A program made the position numbers and the translations under genes. This document shows, in pieces, positions 10,160 to 19,220 of a stretch of DNA of 64,000 bases. The stretch is from Gammaproteobacteria bacterium (GTDB lineage: Bacteria; Pseudomonadota; Gammaproteobacteria; JAJFJF01). The DNA lies in assembly GCA_021774255.1 (NCBI GenBank), contig JAJFJF010000034.1:1-64000 (forward strand), written 5' to 3'. Numbering within the stretch: the first letter of the stretch is position 1; each line of letters opens with the position of its first letter. Under the pieces are notes generated by a model that was not told the DNA's origin, did not search any database, and saw only the letters and a program-made list of their open reading frames with translations.

Positions 10160-13099
10160 TCACATGGTTTCAAGATTACGGTAGTTCCGCCCAGATCCTG
10201 AGGAGCCTCGGCCAGTACAGCAACCGCAAGTAGCCATGCATTGCCTCCCGCGTTGGCTGAGCGAAGGACAGCAGCTCGCGCACTTTCTGCTAAGAAACTG
10301 CCAGCAGCCCGACAACCACGTTGTCAACCCACTCTCAGAGTCATTATCAGCAACATCTTCTTCAGTCAGTAATCCACCCTGTCTCAGCAATTCCTTTCTT
10401 TTCCTGACTCGGTAACGCCAATAGGTATAGGCCATACTCACGATGGAGCTGAGCAAGCCCAAAATAAATAAAATAATTTGCCAGTTTGTGATCTCCCATC
10501 CTGAGTGTTTGTCTTTTGGTAAACTGTCTTTTGTCGCAAGCCAGGTCACCAGGGTGTCACGCCCCTCTTGAATAAACGCTAAATGTTGAATGTCATCAAG
10601 CAAAAAACCATGGGCACGCAAGGCCTTTCGGGTGGGAATGCTTTGTATGATGTCGCTTGCATCGATACGCAGGCCGTCCTTCACTTTTTGCCAGGTATAC
10701 ACATCCGCGGTGCCCTCGTAATTGCTGAGCACCGCGTAAGCGATATTCTGAAAGCTGAAAATTAACCAGTGCCGCGCATCCCGCCCCAGCAAGTCACGCT
10801 GCACTAAGGCAAAGCCACCGTTGCTGTATGCGTAAATACTGCAATAAACCTCGTGACCAAAACTGTCGGTCGACTCGGCAACCAGCAAATAGGTCTGCTC
10901 CTTTTTGCCTTGTTTATGCTGCCAGCTGGTAATATGACGCGCCCCATTGCCATCAAGGGCACGCCAGACTTCCCAGCCACCTGCACCTAATTTTAGAATG
11001 GGCGACTGGGCACGCACGCTGCCTGTTGCCGTTTGAAAAACAGCAAAGGCGAATACAGGCTCCCCTTCTATTTCAAAGGCATGTACGTCTACTGCAAAAC
11101 GTGCCGCCTCGATTGTCTGATAAAAAATATACTGATTATCTTGGCTGCGCCGCCGATAAAGAGTAGAAGGTGCCGCTAGCCCGCCTGAAAGTGCAATATA
11201 ATCTGTCGTACCGTGCCGGGCATAAGCCATGGCTGTGGCGCTATCGCTTAACGTTTGCTTGAGCGTGACCGTTCCTCCAGAATCTAATGTATAGATTAAG
11301 GCTTGTGAGATAGTGACCTCATCAAAACTCAACGAAGCAAGCAATTCATACTGCCCATCACGTTCCGCCCCTAGCTGCCAGTGATGCACCGGCGAAAAAG
11401 AAGTAAAATCCCCTTCTATCTCGTTCTGATCACTTCCATCCAACGCCCAGAGATACTGGGTGTTTGAATTCGGCGTAGAGACAATGACACGGTGTGCATC
11501 AAACGGAAAAAGCATCATGCTCAATACCGCGCCGTCAGCATAAATTGTGTCCCCGGGTGTGAACGGTGGGGGCGCCTGTGGGATAGCCGTGGGTGAAGGT
11601 GAAGCCGTGAGGGAGGCGGTTTCAGCCAGGCTTTGTGTGGAGCTTATCGTTGCCGTCTGCGAAAAGCTCATGCTTTGGCTGGCACTGGGTGACGCCGTGG
11701 GGGAAGCGGTTTCAGCAAGACTTTGTGTGGAGCTTGTCGTTGCCGTCTGCGAAAAACTCATGCTTTGGCTTGCGCTCGATGAAGCGCTGGGAGAAGCTGA
11801 TTCAGTACGGCTCTGTGTCTGGCTTTCTGTTGCCGTCTGAGAGAAGCTCATGCTTTGGCTAGGGCTTGATGAGGCGACTAGGATTGCAAAGTTATAGGCA
11901 GCAGACCGCCCCTGACTATCTTCAACACTGACAGTAATGGTGTAACTGGCTTGAACAGTCGGCATGCCTGAGAGTTGCCACTGGCTAATATCGATGATCT
12001 GAAGGCCAGAATTGTCATCTGCCACATAGGCAAGATTGCCCGCCATCCTCACGCCACGAGCTTCACTCGGAGTATCGTAATTCCCCACAAACGTTGGCGC
12101 ACTCGGCGTACTCACATCAATAATCTGAAGGCCGGATAAATTATCCCCCACATAGGCGAGAGTACCGACTACCTCCACACCACGAGCCACGCCCGGGGTA
12201 TCGTAGCTGCCCACAAAGGTCGGCGCACTGGGCGTGCTTACATCGATAATCTGAAGGCCTGAACTCTCATCCGCTACATACGCGAGACTGCCCACCACAA
12301 ACAGAATATAGGCATAACCCGGGGTATCAAGGCTTCCCACAAAGGTCGGTGCACTGGGCGTACTGACATCGAGTATCTGAAGGCCAGAAGCCCCATCTGC
12401 CACATAGGCAAGACTGCCTACCACCGTCACGCCGAAAGCCCAGCCCGGGGTATCGTAGCTGCCTATCAAGGCGGGGGCGCTTGGTGTACTCACATCGATA
12501 ATCAGAAGGCCCCCGCCATAATCCGCCACATAGGCCAGACTATCCAGCACAAACAAGCCTTGAGCAGCGCCCGGGGTATTGTAGCTGCCCACAAAGGTCG
12601 GCGCACTGGGCGTGCTCACATCAATTATCTGAAGTCCACCCACATCATAATCCGCCACATAGGCGAGCGTGTCCACCACTGCAACGCCTATAGCATAGCC
12701 CGGGGTATTGTAGCTGCCCACAAAGGTCGGCGCACTGGGCGTACTGATATCGAGTATCTGAAGGCCTGAAGTATAATCCGCCACATAGGCAAGATTGCCC
12801 ACCACCGTCACGCCACGAGCACTGCCCGAGGTATCGTAGCTGCCCACAAAGGTCGGCGCTTCCATCGTTAGGGTAACCCCATCTGGCAGCGGCGAGCCGC
12901 CGGCTTGCTGGACTGTCAGGATTAGATTCTCATCAGGATCAGGGTGACTAAAGTCCGTGCGTAGGTTAATAATTTCGTTTAAGGGTATATTCGCCGGCTG
13001 ATCCGGAATTTGCTGCAAAATCACCGGCCCTTGGCCAGTGACCGTCGCAATGCAAACCAGCAGCAGCGAGAACAAGATGATGGCGTGCTGAGTCGCCAT
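10160..13099 (-). CDS. Unit gene A: secreted type I membrane protein with LVIVD propeller, Ser-rich stalk and Cys-rich tail
   Basis: 979 residues. Residues 1-22 are a signal peptide. Seven LVIVD-type repeats of about 42 residues (PTFVGSYDTPG..., GVxVVGxLAYVAD, GLQIIDVSTPSA) occupy roughly 81-375 and are predicted to close a seven-bladed propeller. They sit between two halves of what looks like a cadherin-like (CADG) domain: IPDQPANIPLNEIINL with DPDENL before, YTITVSVEDSQGRSAAYNF after. A Ser/Thr stalk with three SASQSMSFSQTAT-like blocks follows, then about 300 residues with EAR/EPTP-like segments (tentative), a membrane helix at about 873-895, a basic RYRVRKRK stop, and a tail with eight cysteines. 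There is no Shine-Dalgarno; the start context is AAGATGG. Paralogue of gene B. Function unknown; probably surface or periplasmic. Confidence 0.85.
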   Translation of the reverse strand: MATQHAIILFSLLLVCIATVTGQGPVILQQIPDQPANIPLNEIINLRTDFSHPDPDENLILTVQQAGGSPLPDGVTLTMEAPTFVGSYDTSGSARGVTVVGNLAYVADYTSGLQILDISTPSAPTFVGSYNTPGYAIGVAVVDTLAYVADYDVGGLQIIDVSTPSAPTFVGSYNTPGAAQGLFVLDSLAYVADYGGGLLIIDVSTPSAPALIGSYDTPGWAFGVTVVGSLAYVADGASGLQILDVSTPSAPTFVGSLDTPGYAYILFVVGSLAYVADESSGLQIIDVSTPSAPTFVGSYDTPGVARGVEVVGTLAYVGDNLSGLQIIDVSTPSAPTFVGNYDTPSEARGVRMAGNLAYVADDNSGLQIIDISQWQLSGMPTVQASYTITVSVEDSQGRSAAYNFAILVASSSPSQSMSFSQTATESQTQSRTESASPSASSSASQSMSFSQTATTSSTQSLAETASPTASPSASQSMSFSQTATISSTQSLAETASLTASPSPTAIPQAPPPFTPGDTIYADGAVLSMMLFPFDAHRVIVSTPNSNTQYLWALDGSDQNEIEGDFTSFSPVHHWQLGAERDGQYELLASLSFDEVTISQALIYTLDSGGTVTLKQTLSDSATAMAYARHGTTDYIALSGGLAAPSTLYRRRSQDNQYIFYQTIEAARFAVDVHAFEIEGEPVFAFAVFQTATGSVRAQSPILKLGAGGWEVWRALDGNGARHITSWQHKQGKKEQTYLLVAESTDSFGHEVYCSIYAYSNGGFALVQRDLLGRDARHWLIFSFQNIAYAVLSNYEGTADVYTWQKVKDGLRIDASDIIQSIPTRKALRAHGFLLDDIQHLAFIQEGRDTLVTWLATKDSLPKDKHSGWEITNWQIILFILGLLSSIVSMAYTYWRYRVRKRKELLRQGGLLTEEDVADNDSESGLTTWLSGCWQFLSRKCASCCPSLSQRGRQCMATCGCCTGRGSSGSGRNYRNLETM

Positions 13100-13226
13100 C
13101 TTGGTTGAGTTGCCGTTGCAAATTACTTTGCACTAAAAAACACGTCACGCTAAAGAAGTGGGTTCGTAATTTAGAAAGAAAAACAAGAAAACCGGGGATA
13201 CGCTATTTGTACCTGTCTTCTAAACA

Positions 13227-13250
13227 GATAGCGTAACATTGCCAGGTAAG
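13227..13250 (-). promoter_or_regulatory. Shared upstream element of unit A
   Basis: In gene direction CTTAC-CTGGCAATG-TTACGC-TATC: two TTAC boxes with 9 bases between them, then a TATA-like stretch, ending about 133 bases before the ATG of gene A. It matches the element upstream of B, C, D, E, F and G. Confidence 0.75.
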
Positions 13251-13376
13251 TTTTACAGGACAGCCTGTGGAAATGCATTGTTAATTCACAATCAAAAAAA
13301 GAAACGATTTTCTGATAAATCGCACCACTAAAATTAAGTTTGTGAAATGACGTTTTTCGCGTGCGCCGGCGGGTGA

Positions 13377-14885
13377 TTATGCGCTTGGAGGAGGTAACGG
13401 TGAGAGGGTGAGTTGTCGTAATGCTCTATTGAAAAAGGGGATCCCTTCATCAGCAATTTGATCTGCGCAGTCGAATTCAAGTTTTTCTCTGGCGGTCCCA
13501 TAGTCTGCCCAATTAATGCTCGCCGTGTAGGCTTGTGCTTGGTCCATGATTTTGCAGTAGAGGTGGAAGTTTTGATCTCGGCTTGCAAGCCGGAGTCCAT
13601 TTAAGTAATTGTCTCGATGTACGGTGGGGATAATGATTTTATATAGCTCGCTAGAGACAAACTCCGCGTTCATCATAATTCTCGATATTCGGCCATTGCC
13701 GTCTGAAAAAGGATGGACTTCGCTGATCAGAAAATGCATAAACAAGGCTCTATCCATTCCTGGCGTTAAAATTTTGTAAAGCTTAAATCCTTGTCGTAAG
13801 GTTCCTTCAACATATTTTGGTGTAACGAAATAAGTATTACCGGCTTTATTAGGTAACGTTTTAAATTGTCCAGGATTAATCTCTGGGCGCTCTTGCATTA
13901 AATAAGCATGCCTCGCGGTTAAGAGCTCGATGAATTCATCAGCACTTTGCGGGGTGCGATTCATCTCTGAGAAATCATATGTAAGATTAAAATTGGATAG
14001 CACGTCATGGCTGTCAGCATGTCGGCTGTAGATTTCGACACCTTTGAAGACGATATCTTCTGCCTCGTCAATAACAAACTCCGTGCCTTCTATGAAATTA
14101 GAAAAATAAGATTCAAAGAAGGAGATGTTTTTATAGGAAGATTTTTGATATTTATATTCTCGTGTCAAAAAGTTACATTTCTTAAGATAGACAGTTAATC
14201 TTTCAAATGATTTTAGTCGATCAGTATCATAGAGCTCTTTTTTCGAAACAGCTTGTCCTGACCTTGTTTTTAAAAGATTGGTATCAGGGTGTGTTGATAG
14301 CAGTGCACTAATAATTTGATTTAAGCGGTCATATTCTCTTGTGTAGTTGAGGTGAGGAGCAATGACTTTTGCCTCATCTCGTATTTGATTTAATCGCTCT
14401 TCCCCCCCAGAATGTAACTCTTTGACAAGATAGTTTTCTACGCCTTCGTCAGAAACAGTTTTTACGTTTTTATATTCTGACTTCCGAACCGTACTTAAAT
14501 TTTCTAATAAAAACCTCGGAACATTACTTCTTGCTAAATTTGGAAGGATTTGCTCCAAAAAATCATCTTTATTGCCTTGAATAACGTTGATAATAAACCC
14601 TGGCAATTGGTGAATCTTTGCATAACTACTGGTAACAAAAACAATAAACTGTCCTTTGAAAGGGATGAGTTTTAAGTCAAGCGCTGATCGGAAGCTTAAA
14701 ATACCGCCTGGTATGAGATGGGATACAATATCCATCCAGTTGCGCTTAGCAATTTCCTCTATCGAATCCACGAGATTATCAGTGTAGATCCCATGGTAGA
14801 TGCGCTGCAGTCGCTTTTGCTGATGTAGCTTCGACAGGTATTTGGCTTGATTTTTATCTGTGGTAAAAAGTAGTTTATTTTTCAT
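13377..14885 (-). CDS. Fic domain protein (putative AMP-transferase) with N-terminal winged-helix-like region
   Basis: I start at 14885 (MKNKLLFTTDKNQ), giving 502 residues; the frame stays open 16 codons further but that would cover the first upstream repeat. The catalytic Fic motif HPFSDGNGRISR lies in the C-terminal half. An inhibitory-helix-like motif of the form S/TxxxEG/N is seen in SNFIEGT, about 100 residues before the Fic motif, suggesting auto-inhibition. The first 180 residues resemble the DNA-binding and antitoxin-like region of type IV (AbiEi-like) proteins (tentative). Fic enzymes transfer AMP from ATP to a target hydroxyl. Target unknown. It lies between paralogues A and B. Confidence 0.85.
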   Translation of the reverse strand: MKNKLLFTTDKNQAKYLSKLHQQKRLQRIYHGIYTDNLVDSIEEIAKRNWMDIVSHLIPGGILSFRSALDLKLIPFKGQFIVFVTSSYAKIHQLPGFIINVIQGNKDDFLEQILPNLARSNVPRFLLENLSTVRKSEYKNVKTVSDEGVENYLVKELHSGGEERLNQIRDEAKVIAPHLNYTREYDRLNQIISALLSTHPDTNLLKTRSGQAVSKKELYDTDRLKSFERLTVYLKKCNFLTREYKYQKSSYKNISFFESYFSNFIEGTEFVIDEAEDIVFKGVEIYSRHADSHDVLSNFNLTYDFSEMNRTPQSADEFIELLTARHAYLMQERPEINPGQFKTLPNKAGNTYFVTPKYVEGTLRQGFKLYKILTPGMDRALFMHFLISEVHPFSDGNGRISRIMMNAEFVSSELYKIIIPTVHRDNYLNGLRLASRDQNFHLYCKIMDQAQAYTASINWADYGTAREKLEFDCADQIADEGIPFFNRALRQLTLSPLPPPSA

Positions 14886-14912
14886 TGGCGAATTCCATAT
14901 AGTTATAATAGG

Positions 14913-15023
14913 CGAACTATAGCTATATATCAATCTAAATAGACGAACTATAGATATATTTGATAAGCAAAAACCGAACTATATATATATTTTACAACCA
15001 AAATGCGAACTTCAGCTAGTTAT
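14913..15023. repeat. Four direct repeats with exact 31-bp spacing upstream of the Fic gene
   Basis: CGAACTATAGCTATAT at 14913, CGAACTATAGATATAT at 14944, CGAACTATATATATAT at 14975 and CGAACTTCAGCTAGTT at 15006. The spacing is 31 bases each time, about three helical turns, so the boxes face the same side of DNA. The array ends 28 bases before the Fic start and looks like a cooperative operator, possibly autoregulatory through the Fic N-terminal domain. Confidence 0.8.
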
Positions 15024-15146
15024 AATCCCTCTTTTTGGCTCGATTTAGGCCTTGGTTGGAGCATATGAGCGATAATCAGTGGCTTATACTATGAGTGCGC
15101 CTGTTGTAGTATTCACCTTAATAAACAAAAGAATAGGAGAGAAAAC

Positions 15147-15299
15147 ATGGAAATCAATATCAAAGCCATTGCCCGCGCTTTTAGTGACCGCAGTTTGACT
15201 GATGTTCAAAAGCACCTCTGCAAGATCCATACAATTCTTGCAAGAAGTTTAAAATATAAACTACCCCCACGTATCTTAAAAAATAAAACATCATTCTAA
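15147..15299 (+). CDS. Small unknown ORF, 50 codons
   Basis: Starts MEINIKAIARAFSDRSLTD and ends KNKTSF. It has a good AGGAGAG Shine-Dalgarno 7 bases before the ATG, which argues for real translation. No family recognised. It could be the 5' remnant of a larger decayed gene, since the following 180 bases also look like broken coding sequence. Confidence 0.4.
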   Translation: MEINIKAIARAFSDRSLTDVQKHLCKIHTILARSLKYKLPPRILKNKTSF

Positions 15300-15350
15300 G
15301 CTTCTTGTGAGCAAAAAATCACCTTAAAAAACCGCGGTATCATCATTGAT

Positions 15351-15482
15351 ATGAAAATTGCAAATATCGATGTTTCTGAAACGATTAGTAAAGCAAAAGA
15401 GTCTATTCAAAATGACAAAAACATCTCAGGCTCATCTAGCATTGGAAGAGACTTTTGGCATTGTTTAATGTTAATTAACTAG
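15351..15482 (+). pseudogene. Possible transposase N-terminal remnant
   Basis: A 43-codon frame, MKIANIDVSETISKAKESIQ then NDKNISGSSSI. The opening loosely resembles the N-terminus of some IS66-type transposases, but too little remains to be sure. The frame runs into the 3' element of unit B. Confidence 0.25.
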
Positions 15483-15508
15483 CTTGTTTTTTGGCGTTTT
15501 TTGAGAAG
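15470..15508 (-). other. Shared 3' A-rich element of unit B
   Basis: In gene direction TCTCAAAAAACGCC, then AAAAAACAAGCTAGTTAATT, 43 bases past the stop. Sequence similarity with the flank of gene A also covers the roughly 45 bases directly after the stop. Confidence 0.7.
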
Positions 15509-15551
15509 GTGAGCTAATCAGCCAACCAGATCTACTTCCCCCTACGAAGGA

Positions 15552-18503
15552 TCACATGGTTTCAAGATTACGGTAGTTCCGCCCAGATGTTGAGGAACCT
15601 CGGCCAGTACAGCAACTGCAAGTAGTCATGCACTGCCTCCCACGTTGGCTCAGCGAAGGGCACCAGCCCGCGCACTTTCTGGTAAGAAACTGCCAGTAGC
15701 CCGACAACCACGTTGTCAACCCACTCTCAGAGTCATTATCAGCAACATCTTCTTCAGTCAGTAATCCACCCTGTCTCAGCAATTCCTTTCTTTTCCTGAC
15801 TCGGTAGCGCCAATAGGTGTAGGCCATACTCACGATAGAACTCAACGCACCCAGAATAAATAAAATAATTTGCCAGTTTGTGATCTCCCATCCTGAGCGT
15901 TTGTCTTTTGGTAGACTGTCTTTTGTCGCAAGCCAAGTCACCAGGGTGTCACGCCCCTCTTGAATAAACGCCAAATGTTGAATGTCATCAAGCAAAAAGC
16001 CATGGGCGCGCAAGGCCTTTCTAGTGGGAATGCTTTGTATAATTTCACTTGCGTCAATACGAAGGCCGTCTTTCACTTTTTGCCAAGTGTACACATCAGC
16101 GCGGCCATCATGATTGCTCAGCACCGCGTAAGCGATATTTTGAAAACTGAAAATTAACCAGTGCCGCGCATCTCTACCGAGTAAGTCACGTTGCACCAAA
16201 ACAAAACCACCGTTGCTGTACGCGTAAATACTGCAGTAAACCTCATGACCAAAACTGTCGGTTGACTCGGCAACCAGCAAATAGGTCTGCTCTTTTTTGC
16301 TTTGTTTGTGTTGCCAGCTCGTAATGTGACGCGCCCCATTGCCATCAAGGGTACGCCAGACTTCCCAGCCACCTGCACCTAATTTTAAAATAGGGGACGA
16401 GGCACGCACACTACCTGTCGCCGTTTGAAAAACTGCAAAAGCAAATACAGGCTCGCCTTCTATTTCAAAGGCATGTACGTCTACTGCAAAACGTGCCGCC
16501 TCGACCGTCTGATAAAAAAGATACTGATTATCTTGGCTGCGCCGCCGATAAAGAGTAGAAGGCGCCGTTAGCCCGCCTGAGAGTGCAATATAGTCTGTCG
16601 TACCGTGCCGGGCATAAGCCATGGCTGTGGCGCTATCGCTTAATGTTTGCTTGAGTGCGACTGCTCCTCCAGCATCTAATGTATAGATCAAGGCTTGTGA
16701 GATAGTGATCTCATCAAAACTCAACGAAGCAAGCAATTCATACTGACCATCACGTTCAGCCCCTAAATGCCAGTGATGCACCGGCGAAGAAGAAATAAAA
16801 TTCCCTTCTATCTCGCTCTGATCGCTTCCATCCAACGCCCAGAGATATTGCGTGTTTGAGTTCGGCGTAGAAACAATGACGCGATGCGCATCAAACGGAA
16901 AAAGCATCATGCTTAATACCACGCCGTCAGCATAAATTGTGTCCCCCGGTGTGAAGGGCGGTGGCACCTGTGGGGTGGCCGTAGGCGAAGATGTGGGTGA
17001 AGCCGTGAGGGAAGCGGTTTCAGCCAGGCTTTGTGTCAAGCTTGTTGTTACCGTCTGCGAAAAGCTCATGCTTTGGCTTGCGCTGGATGAGGCGCTGGGA
17101 GACCTTGATTCAGTGGAGCTCTGCGTATGGCTTTCTGTTGCTGTCTGAGAGAAACTCATGCTTTGGCTGGCACTTGGTGAAGCACTAGGAGAAGCTGATT
17201 CAGTAGAACTCTGTGTGCGACTCTCTGTTGCCGTCTGAGAGAAGCTCATACTTTGGCTCGGACTTGATGAGGCGACTAGGATTGCAAAGTTATAGACAGC
17301 AGACAGGCCCTGGCTATCTTCAACGTTGACCGCAAGGGTGTAGCTAGCTTGAACAGAGGGCGAACCTAACAGTTGCCATTGACTCACATCGATAATCTGA
17401 AGGCCACCTACAGCACTATCCGCCACATAGGCGAGCGTGCCCACTACCGCCAGACCCCAAGCATCGCCCGGGGTATTGTAGCTGCCCACAAAGGTCGGCG
17501 CGCTGGGCGTGCTCACATCGATAATCTGAAGACCTGAATTCCTATCTGCCAGATAGGCGAGACTGCCCACCACCGTGATGCTTCGAGCCTCCCCCGGGGT
17601 ATTGTAGCTGCCCACAAAGGTTGGCGCGCTGGGTGCACTGACATCGAGTATCTGAAGGCCTGAAAGGGTATCTGCCACATAGGCGAGCGTGCCCACCACC
17701 GTCACGTCAAAAGCTGCGCCTGGGGTATTGTAGCTTCCCACCAAGGTCGGCGCACTGGGCGTGCTCACATCGATAATCTGAAGGCCGCCTACAGCATCAT
17801 CTGCCACATAGGCGAGCGAGCCCACCACCGTCACACCAAAAGCCAAGCCCGGGGTATTATAGCTGCCCAGCAGGGTCGGGGCACTGGGTATGCTCACATC
17901 GATAATCTTAAGGCCTGAAGTATCATCTGCCACATAGGCGAGCGTGCCCACCACCGTGACGCCACGAGCCTCCCCCGGGGTATTGTAGCTGCCCACAAAG
18001 GTCGGCGCACTGGGCGCACTCACATCGAGCATCTGAAGGCCTGAGCCTCGAGCCGCCACATAAGCGAGCGAGCCCACCACCGTCACGTCAACAGCATAGT
18101 CTGGGGTGTTGTAGCTGCCCAGCAAGGTCGGCGCACTGGGCGTACTGACATCGAGTATCTGAAGGAGGCCAGGAGCCCTATCCGCCACATAGGCGAGACT
18201 GCCCACCACCGTGATGCCCACAGCCTCGCCCGGGGTATTGTAGCTTCCCACAAAGGTCGGCGCCTTCATTGTTAGCGTCACCCCATCCGGCAGCGGCGAG
18301 CCGCCGGCTTGCTGAACTGTCAAGATTAAATTCTCATCAGGATCAGGGTGACTAAAGTCCGTGCGTAGGTTAATAATTTCGTTTAAGGGTATATTCGCCG
18401 GCTGATCCGGAATTTGCTTCAAAATAACCGGCCCTTGGCCCGTGACTGTCGCAATGCAGGTCAACAACAGCAAGGCCAGGAACACAGAGAACCTTCCCGC
18501 CAT
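15552..18503 (-). CDS. Unit gene B: paralogue of gene A (LVIVD, Ser-rich stalk, TM, Cys-rich tail)
   Basis: 983 residues, collinear and highly similar to gene A: signal peptide (MAGRFSVFLALLLLTCIATV), split CADG-like domain around seven LVIVD repeats, stalk with three SQSMSFSQT blocks, the same roughly 300-residue juxtamembrane domain, a TM helix and a cysteine-rich tail. The propeller repeats differ most between the copies (for example APTLLGSYNTP versus APTFVGSYDTP) while the C-terminal half is nearly identical, which fits diversifying exchange of blades. Start context AACATGG; a weak AAGGAAG lies upstream. Unknown function. Confidence 0.85.
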   Translation of the reverse strand: MAGRFSVFLALLLLTCIATVTGQGPVILKQIPDQPANIPLNEIINLRTDFSHPDPDENLILTVQQAGGSPLPDGVTLTMKAPTFVGSYNTPGEAVGITVVGSLAYVADRAPGLLQILDVSTPSAPTLLGSYNTPDYAVDVTVVGSLAYVAARGSGLQMLDVSAPSAPTFVGSYNTPGEARGVTVVGTLAYVADDTSGLKIIDVSIPSAPTLLGSYNTPGLAFGVTVVGSLAYVADDAVGGLQIIDVSTPSAPTLVGSYNTPGAAFDVTVVGTLAYVADTLSGLQILDVSAPSAPTFVGSYNTPGEARSITVVGSLAYLADRNSGLQIIDVSTPSAPTFVGSYNTPGDAWGLAVVGTLAYVADSAVGGLQIIDVSQWQLLGSPSVQASYTLAVNVEDSQGLSAVYNFAILVASSSPSQSMSFSQTATESRTQSSTESASPSASPSASQSMSFSQTATESHTQSSTESRSPSASSSASQSMSFSQTVTTSLTQSLAETASLTASPTSSPTATPQVPPPFTPGDTIYADGVVLSMMLFPFDAHRVIVSTPNSNTQYLWALDGSDQSEIEGNFISSSPVHHWHLGAERDGQYELLASLSFDEITISQALIYTLDAGGAVALKQTLSDSATAMAYARHGTTDYIALSGGLTAPSTLYRRRSQDNQYLFYQTVEAARFAVDVHAFEIEGEPVFAFAVFQTATGSVRASSPILKLGAGGWEVWRTLDGNGARHITSWQHKQSKKEQTYLLVAESTDSFGHEVYCSIYAYSNGGFVLVQRDLLGRDARHWLIFSFQNIAYAVLSNHDGRADVYTWQKVKDGLRIDASEIIQSIPTRKALRAHGFLLDDIQHLAFIQEGRDTLVTWLATKDSLPKDKRSGWEITNWQIILFILGALSSIVSMAYTYWRYRVRKRKELLRQGGLLTEEDVADNDSESGLTTWLSGYWQFLTRKCAGWCPSLSQRGRQCMTTCSCCTGRGSSTSGRNYRNLETM

Positions 18504-18614
18504 GTTGGTCTTCCTTATCTTTGCAAATTACTTAGCTCAATCGAAGTTGCTTAGAATAAAAAGAAAGGAAAATACAAGAAAATCCGCGTGATGTTTTGCC
18601 TGTGCTTTCTGATG

Positions 18615-18640
18615 ATATAGCGTAACACCGAAGTGTATGC
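18615..18640 (-). promoter_or_regulatory. Shared upstream element of unit B
   Basis: In gene direction CATAC-ACTTCGGTG-TTACGC-TATATC, ending about 118 bases before the ATG of gene B. Same TWAC-N9-TTAC-TATA pattern as the other units. Confidence 0.75.
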
Positions 18641-18670
18641 TTTTACCTTTTTAGGCTTTCACGTTTTTAC

Positions 18671-18819
18671 GTAATCGTTCACGGGAGGTAAATTTATAGC
18701 TTCTGCGTGATAGCGATAGCATTTTGGGCAAGATAGGTAAAAAAAAGTTGCAAACCAGGTGCTTGAAGCAACTTCCGCACAAAGGCAAGTAGCTTACCTT
18801 ACTCCCTGTGAACGATTAC
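18671..18819. mobile_element. MITE-like element with GTAATCGTTCAC terminal inverted repeats
   Basis: 149 bases bounded by inverted GTAATCGTTCACGGGAG and CTCCCTGTGAACGATTAC, with an inner AAGTTGC/GCAACTT pair. It carries no ORF. Related ends (GTAANCGTTCACGGGG) occur at 23063, 53172, 58504 and 60751, so it belongs to a dispersed family. It sits between units B and G. Confidence 0.7.
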
Positions 18820-18827
18820 AAACTAAC

Positions 18828-18856
18828 GTACCTGTCAATGTTACAACAGATAGATA
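18828..18856 (+). promoter_or_regulatory. Shared upstream element of unit G
   Basis: GTAC-CTGTCAATG-TTAC followed by AACAGATAGATAG. The N9 spacing is kept and the CTGNCAATG core matches unit A, but the first box is GTAC and the TATA-like part is weak. It ends about 77 bases before the ATG at 18922. Confidence 0.6.
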
Positions 18857-18921
18857 GAAACAAACGTACTCTTCAATGAGTAACAAGCAGCCTATCTTGT
18901 TCGCCTTAATTTTTGCAAAAG

Positions 18922-19113
18922 ATGAACGAAAGTAGTGCTTCGCTTTATCCCTCGACCTCTTCTGAGGCTCCCTCATCTGCAGATGATACGATTGCGTTGC
19001 TCGTATTTTGTCTCCTAGTAATAGTCGCTTTGCTGGGGGCCTTCTATTTCATGAGAAAACAAGCCGTCTTAATTCCTGACGTTCCAGAAGACCCAAAGGA
19101 TAGAATGCAATAA
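18922..19113 (+). CDS. Unit gene G: small Ser-rich single-pass membrane protein
   Basis: 63 residues from the ATG at 18922 (a TTG lies 9 bases earlier). A Ser/Thr-rich N-terminus (NESSASLYPSTSSEAPSS) is followed by one hydrophobic helix (about 24-46, IALLVFCLLVIVALLGAFYF) and a short RKQ basic and acidic tail. There is no Shine-Dalgarno site. Both flanks carry the shared unit elements, which supports it as a real gene despite its size. Unknown function; it looks like a minimal stalk-plus-anchor protein. Confidence 0.6.
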   Translation: MNESSASLYPSTSSEAPSSADDTIALLVFCLLVIVALLGAFYFMRKQAVLIPDVPEDPKDRMQ

Positions 19114-19220
19114 CTTCGCTCCGGGGCTTACGTCTAAAATTTACAATGAGTGTGTTGTTAGTCGCTAACGCCAGCCCAGCCTTTGATACCGGAGGTGTTG
19201 CAGTTAGAAATTGAATTCAA

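Noticed and set aside
14913-15023. Possible CRISPR array
   Set aside because: Only four short imperfect repeats, AT-rich spacers and no cas genes; better explained as an operator array.
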